64,000 bases of DNA from assembly GCF_001510715.1 (NCBI RefSeq), contig NZ_LMTJ01000010.1:199600-263599 (forward strand), in the 5' to 3' direction. Of the stretch, positions 62,443-64,000 are shown in pieces. Positions within the stretch are counted from its first letter, which is position 1, and the number at the start of each line of letters is the position of its first letter. The notes under the pieces were generated by a model, which was not told the origin of the DNA, made no database searches, and saw only the letters and a program-made list of their open reading frames with translations. Position numbers and translations under genes: made by a program. This stretch comes from Bacillus sp. FJAT-29814. Its GTDB lineage: Bacteria > Bacillota > Bacilli > Bacillales > Cytobacillaceae.

Positions 62443-63633
62443 ATGGCACGAGTTTTATTTATTAATGGCGGGTCAGAAGGACATGTCAATCCAACGGTGG
62501 GGGTAGTGCAAGAGCTTATTTCGCGTGGGGAAGAGGTCGTGTATTTTACAATTGAGGATTTTCGTGAACGGGTGGAAAAGACGGGTGCAACCGTTAAAAC
62601 CTTTGATGCTCAAAAGTTTATAAATGCATTTATTTCAGGCGGCAGAAAAAATTTACTCGAAAGAATCAACGGTCTTCTGCTTACGGCAGATATCATGATA
62701 CCTAGTGTTCTGGAGCAAATCGAAGGGGAGCGCTTTGATTACATCATCCATGATTCGATGTTTGGCTGCGGACGTTTACTGGCAGAAATCCTTAAGCTTC
62801 CGGCCGTTAATTCCTGTACATCGTTTGCACAGTCAGAAGCATCATTCAATCACATGTTCACACAGCTTGTAAAAAATATTCCTACGGATACTTTCGATGA
62901 ATACAAAAGGCTGTCGGCAGCTGTGGAGGAGAAATATGGAGTGAGAATCCAATCTCCATATGAAGTCTTTTGTAATCCCGCACCGCTTACAATCGTTTAT
63001 ACGATAAGAGAGTTACAACCTTCTATAGAAGAATTCGACCAATCATACAAATTTGTCGGTCCATCTATCACCTCACGTCAAATGGAAGGTAACCTTGACC
63101 TAACCCTAATCAAGGGGAAAAGCCTGATTTATATTTCATTGGGAACTGTCTTCAATCAGGCAGTTGATTTCTATAAGCTTTGCTTTCACGCCTATGGGAA
63201 TACGGAGCATACCGTGGTTATGTCGATTGGGGGAAAAGTTCAACCTTCTGAGTTGGGTGAAATCCCAGGAAACTTCATTGTAAAAAATTATGTTCCGCAA
63301 ACGGAGATACTGAAACATACGAAATTGTTTATCACGCATGGTGGAATGAACAGTGTCCACGAAAGCCTCTATTTTGGGGTTCCGCTCATTGTCATCCCGC
63401 AAAGCGCGGATCAACCAGCCATTGCCAAGCAAGTTGCCCATATCGGCGCAGGCATTCAATTACATATGCAAACATTGACTGCAAATCAATTACTTGAAGC
63501 GTCAGACCGTGTATTAAACCAGCCATCTTTCCTTAAGGCTTCGTTGAAAATGAAGGATTCCTTGCAAACATCAGGCGGGTATCGGCAGGCAGTGAATGAG
63601 ATTTTTGAAATGAAAAGGATACATACAATCTAA
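62443..63633 (+). CDS. Macrolide-family UDP-glycosyltransferase (YjiC-like)
   Basis: 396 aa, GT-B fold of the GT1 family. Start MARVLFINGGSEGHVNPTVGV carries the acceptor His; the C-terminal donor motif FITHGGMNSVHESLYFGVPLIVIPQSADQ (here HGGMNSVHESLYFGVP) is complete. It transfers glucose to macrolides, flavonoids or other hydrophobic acceptors. The ATG follows AAGGTGGCG. It is a single gene. Confidence 0.9.
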   Translation: MARVLFINGGSEGHVNPTVGVVQELISRGEEVVYFTIEDFRERVEKTGATVKTFDAQKFINAFISGGRKNLLERINGLLLTADIMIPSVLEQIEGERFDYIIHDSMFGCGRLLAEILKLPAVNSCTSFAQSEASFNHMFTQLVKNIPTDTFDEYKRLSAAVEEKYGVRIQSPYEVFCNPAPLTIVYTIRELQPSIEEFDQSYKFVGPSITSRQMEGNLDLTLIKGKSLIYISLGTVFNQAVDFYKLCFHAYGNTEHTVVMSIGGKVQPSELGEIPGNFIVKNYVPQTEILKHTKLFITHGGMNSVHESLYFGVPLIVIPQSADQPAIAKQVAHIGAGIQLHMQTLTANQLLEASDRVLNQPSFLKASLKMKDSLQTSGGYRQAVNEIFEMKRIHTI

Positions 63634-63728
63634 ATAACAATTCTGCAGATGCATGAGATCAGTTACCTTCAGAAAGGTTATAAAAAAATGAGAAATTTTC
63701 TCTGAGTAAAATTATTTGAAAAAAATGA

Positions 63729-63757
63729 TTGACGTGAATTAAATATTTTAGTAAGAT
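63729..63757 (+). promoter_or_regulatory. rRNA promoter 1
   Basis: TTGACG (63729-63734), 17-base spacer, TAAGAT (63752-63757). TGTCGCTG follows it, as after promoter 2. Confidence 0.7.
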
Positions 63758-63800
63758 AATATTTGTCGCTGCGGAACATTAAAAAATTCCTGAAAAACAG

Positions 63801-63829
63801 TTGACTTTTAAAACAGATTTCGCTAAAAT
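63801..63829 (+). promoter_or_regulatory. rRNA promoter 2
   Basis: TTGACT (63801-63806), 17-base spacer, TAAAAT (63824-63829). It starts 72 bases after promoter 1. Confidence 0.85.
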
Positions 63830-63873
63830 AAACTCCTGTCGCTGATTGGGTTTAATTATTCCCAAAAAATGAT

Positions 63874-63902
63874 TTGACTTGATAGCGGAAAGATGGTATA
63901 TT
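63874..63902 (+). promoter_or_regulatory. rRNA promoter 3
   Basis: TTGACT (63874-63879), 17-base spacer, TATATT (63897-63902). It starts 73 bases after promoter 2. Confidence 0.85.
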
Positions 63903-64000
63903 GTTATTCTGTCTTTGGAAATTGTTCTTTGAAAACTAAACAAACAAAAACGTCAACAATAAAACATTCATTTCTTTCGAAATGAAGCCAACGTAACATT
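63903..64000 (+). other. rRNA operon leader
   Basis: The sequence TGTTCTTTGAAAACTAAAC (around 63923-63941) is the boxA-like antitermination region of Bacillus rRNA leaders. TTCATTTC-TTTC-GAAATGAA (63967-63986) is the leader hairpin before 16S processing. The 16S gene must start just beyond the window. Confidence 0.85.

Overview
The window is a chromosome segment of a low-to-moderate GC, endospore-forming-type Bacillaceae (Bacillus/Neobacillus-like). The evidence is strong GGAGG ribosome sites with frequent TTG/GTG starts, an InhA metalloprotease and a bacillopeptidase F-type protease, a CodY-like box, YtoQ and SwrC-like proteins, and a Bacillus-style rRNA leader at the right end. Genus and species cannot be fixed from the sequence alone. 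No CRISPR array, prophage, intact insertion sequence or tRNA gene was recognised.

Layout. 1-4.3 kb: end of a sigma-54 activator, a TPR lipoprotein, and secreted InhA. 4.4-9.0 kb: a complete branched-chain amino acid ABC importer (minus strand) with a CodY-like box and an intercistronic hairpin after the binding-protein gene. 9.3-17.6 kb: two MFS transporters, an AraC-GyrI regulator, two unrecognised Cys-rich paralogues (one with six 12-residue repeats), a 3'-truncated solo gvpA, a nucleobase permease, and SRPBCC, DUF1456 and DUF1284 proteins. 17.7-22.2 kb: LytS/LytT two-component system plus a CstA-type carrier, probably a pyruvate-type sensing and uptake module. 22.2-27.4 kb: a selenium-linked region (CC-motif protein, YedF/TusA-like protein, YedE transporter), a UPF1-like helicase and a CueP-like copper lipoprotein. 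27.6-39.1 kb: SDR, M20 dipeptidase, HNH protein, AhpD-like protein, PadR regulator with its target hydrolase, an SgrR-type regulator divergent from an MFS operon, and another hydrolase. 39.2-48.5 kb: L,D-transpeptidase, AraC regulator divergent from dpaL, a broken M20 gene, and bacillopeptidase F. 48.5-55.3 kb: YtoQ, RND efflux pump, DJ-1/PfpI protein and a polar amino acid ABC importer. 55.4-64 kb: acyltransferase, glycosyltransferase, UDP-glucose dehydrogenase, an LPxTG-type wall protein, SIMPL protein, UGT-type glycosyltransferase, and the tandem promoters and leader of an rRNA operon whose 16S gene lies beyond the window.

Most important observation. Two genes that look broken are each interrupted by a single in-frame TGA exactly where their family has a conserved cysteine: the CPxP cysteine of a YedF/TusA-like protein (22840-22842) and the first copper-site cysteine of a CueP-like protein (27101-27103). 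Each TGA is followed at about the right distance by a hairpin with G in its apical loop, as in a bacterial SECIS. A YedE transporter and a CC-motif gene lie beside the first. The simplest reading is that both encode selenocysteine. A selenocysteine CueP is, to my knowledge, not a standard described selenoprotein.

Second observation. Three separate intergenic clusters (26.6, 30.9 and 38.0 kb) are tandem hairpin arrays with periods of 51, 52 and 52 bp. Arm sequences differ between arrays, but two arrays share a GAAAAATTCAG core in the same structural position. They look like a family of structured intergenic repeats rather than genes or CRISPR.
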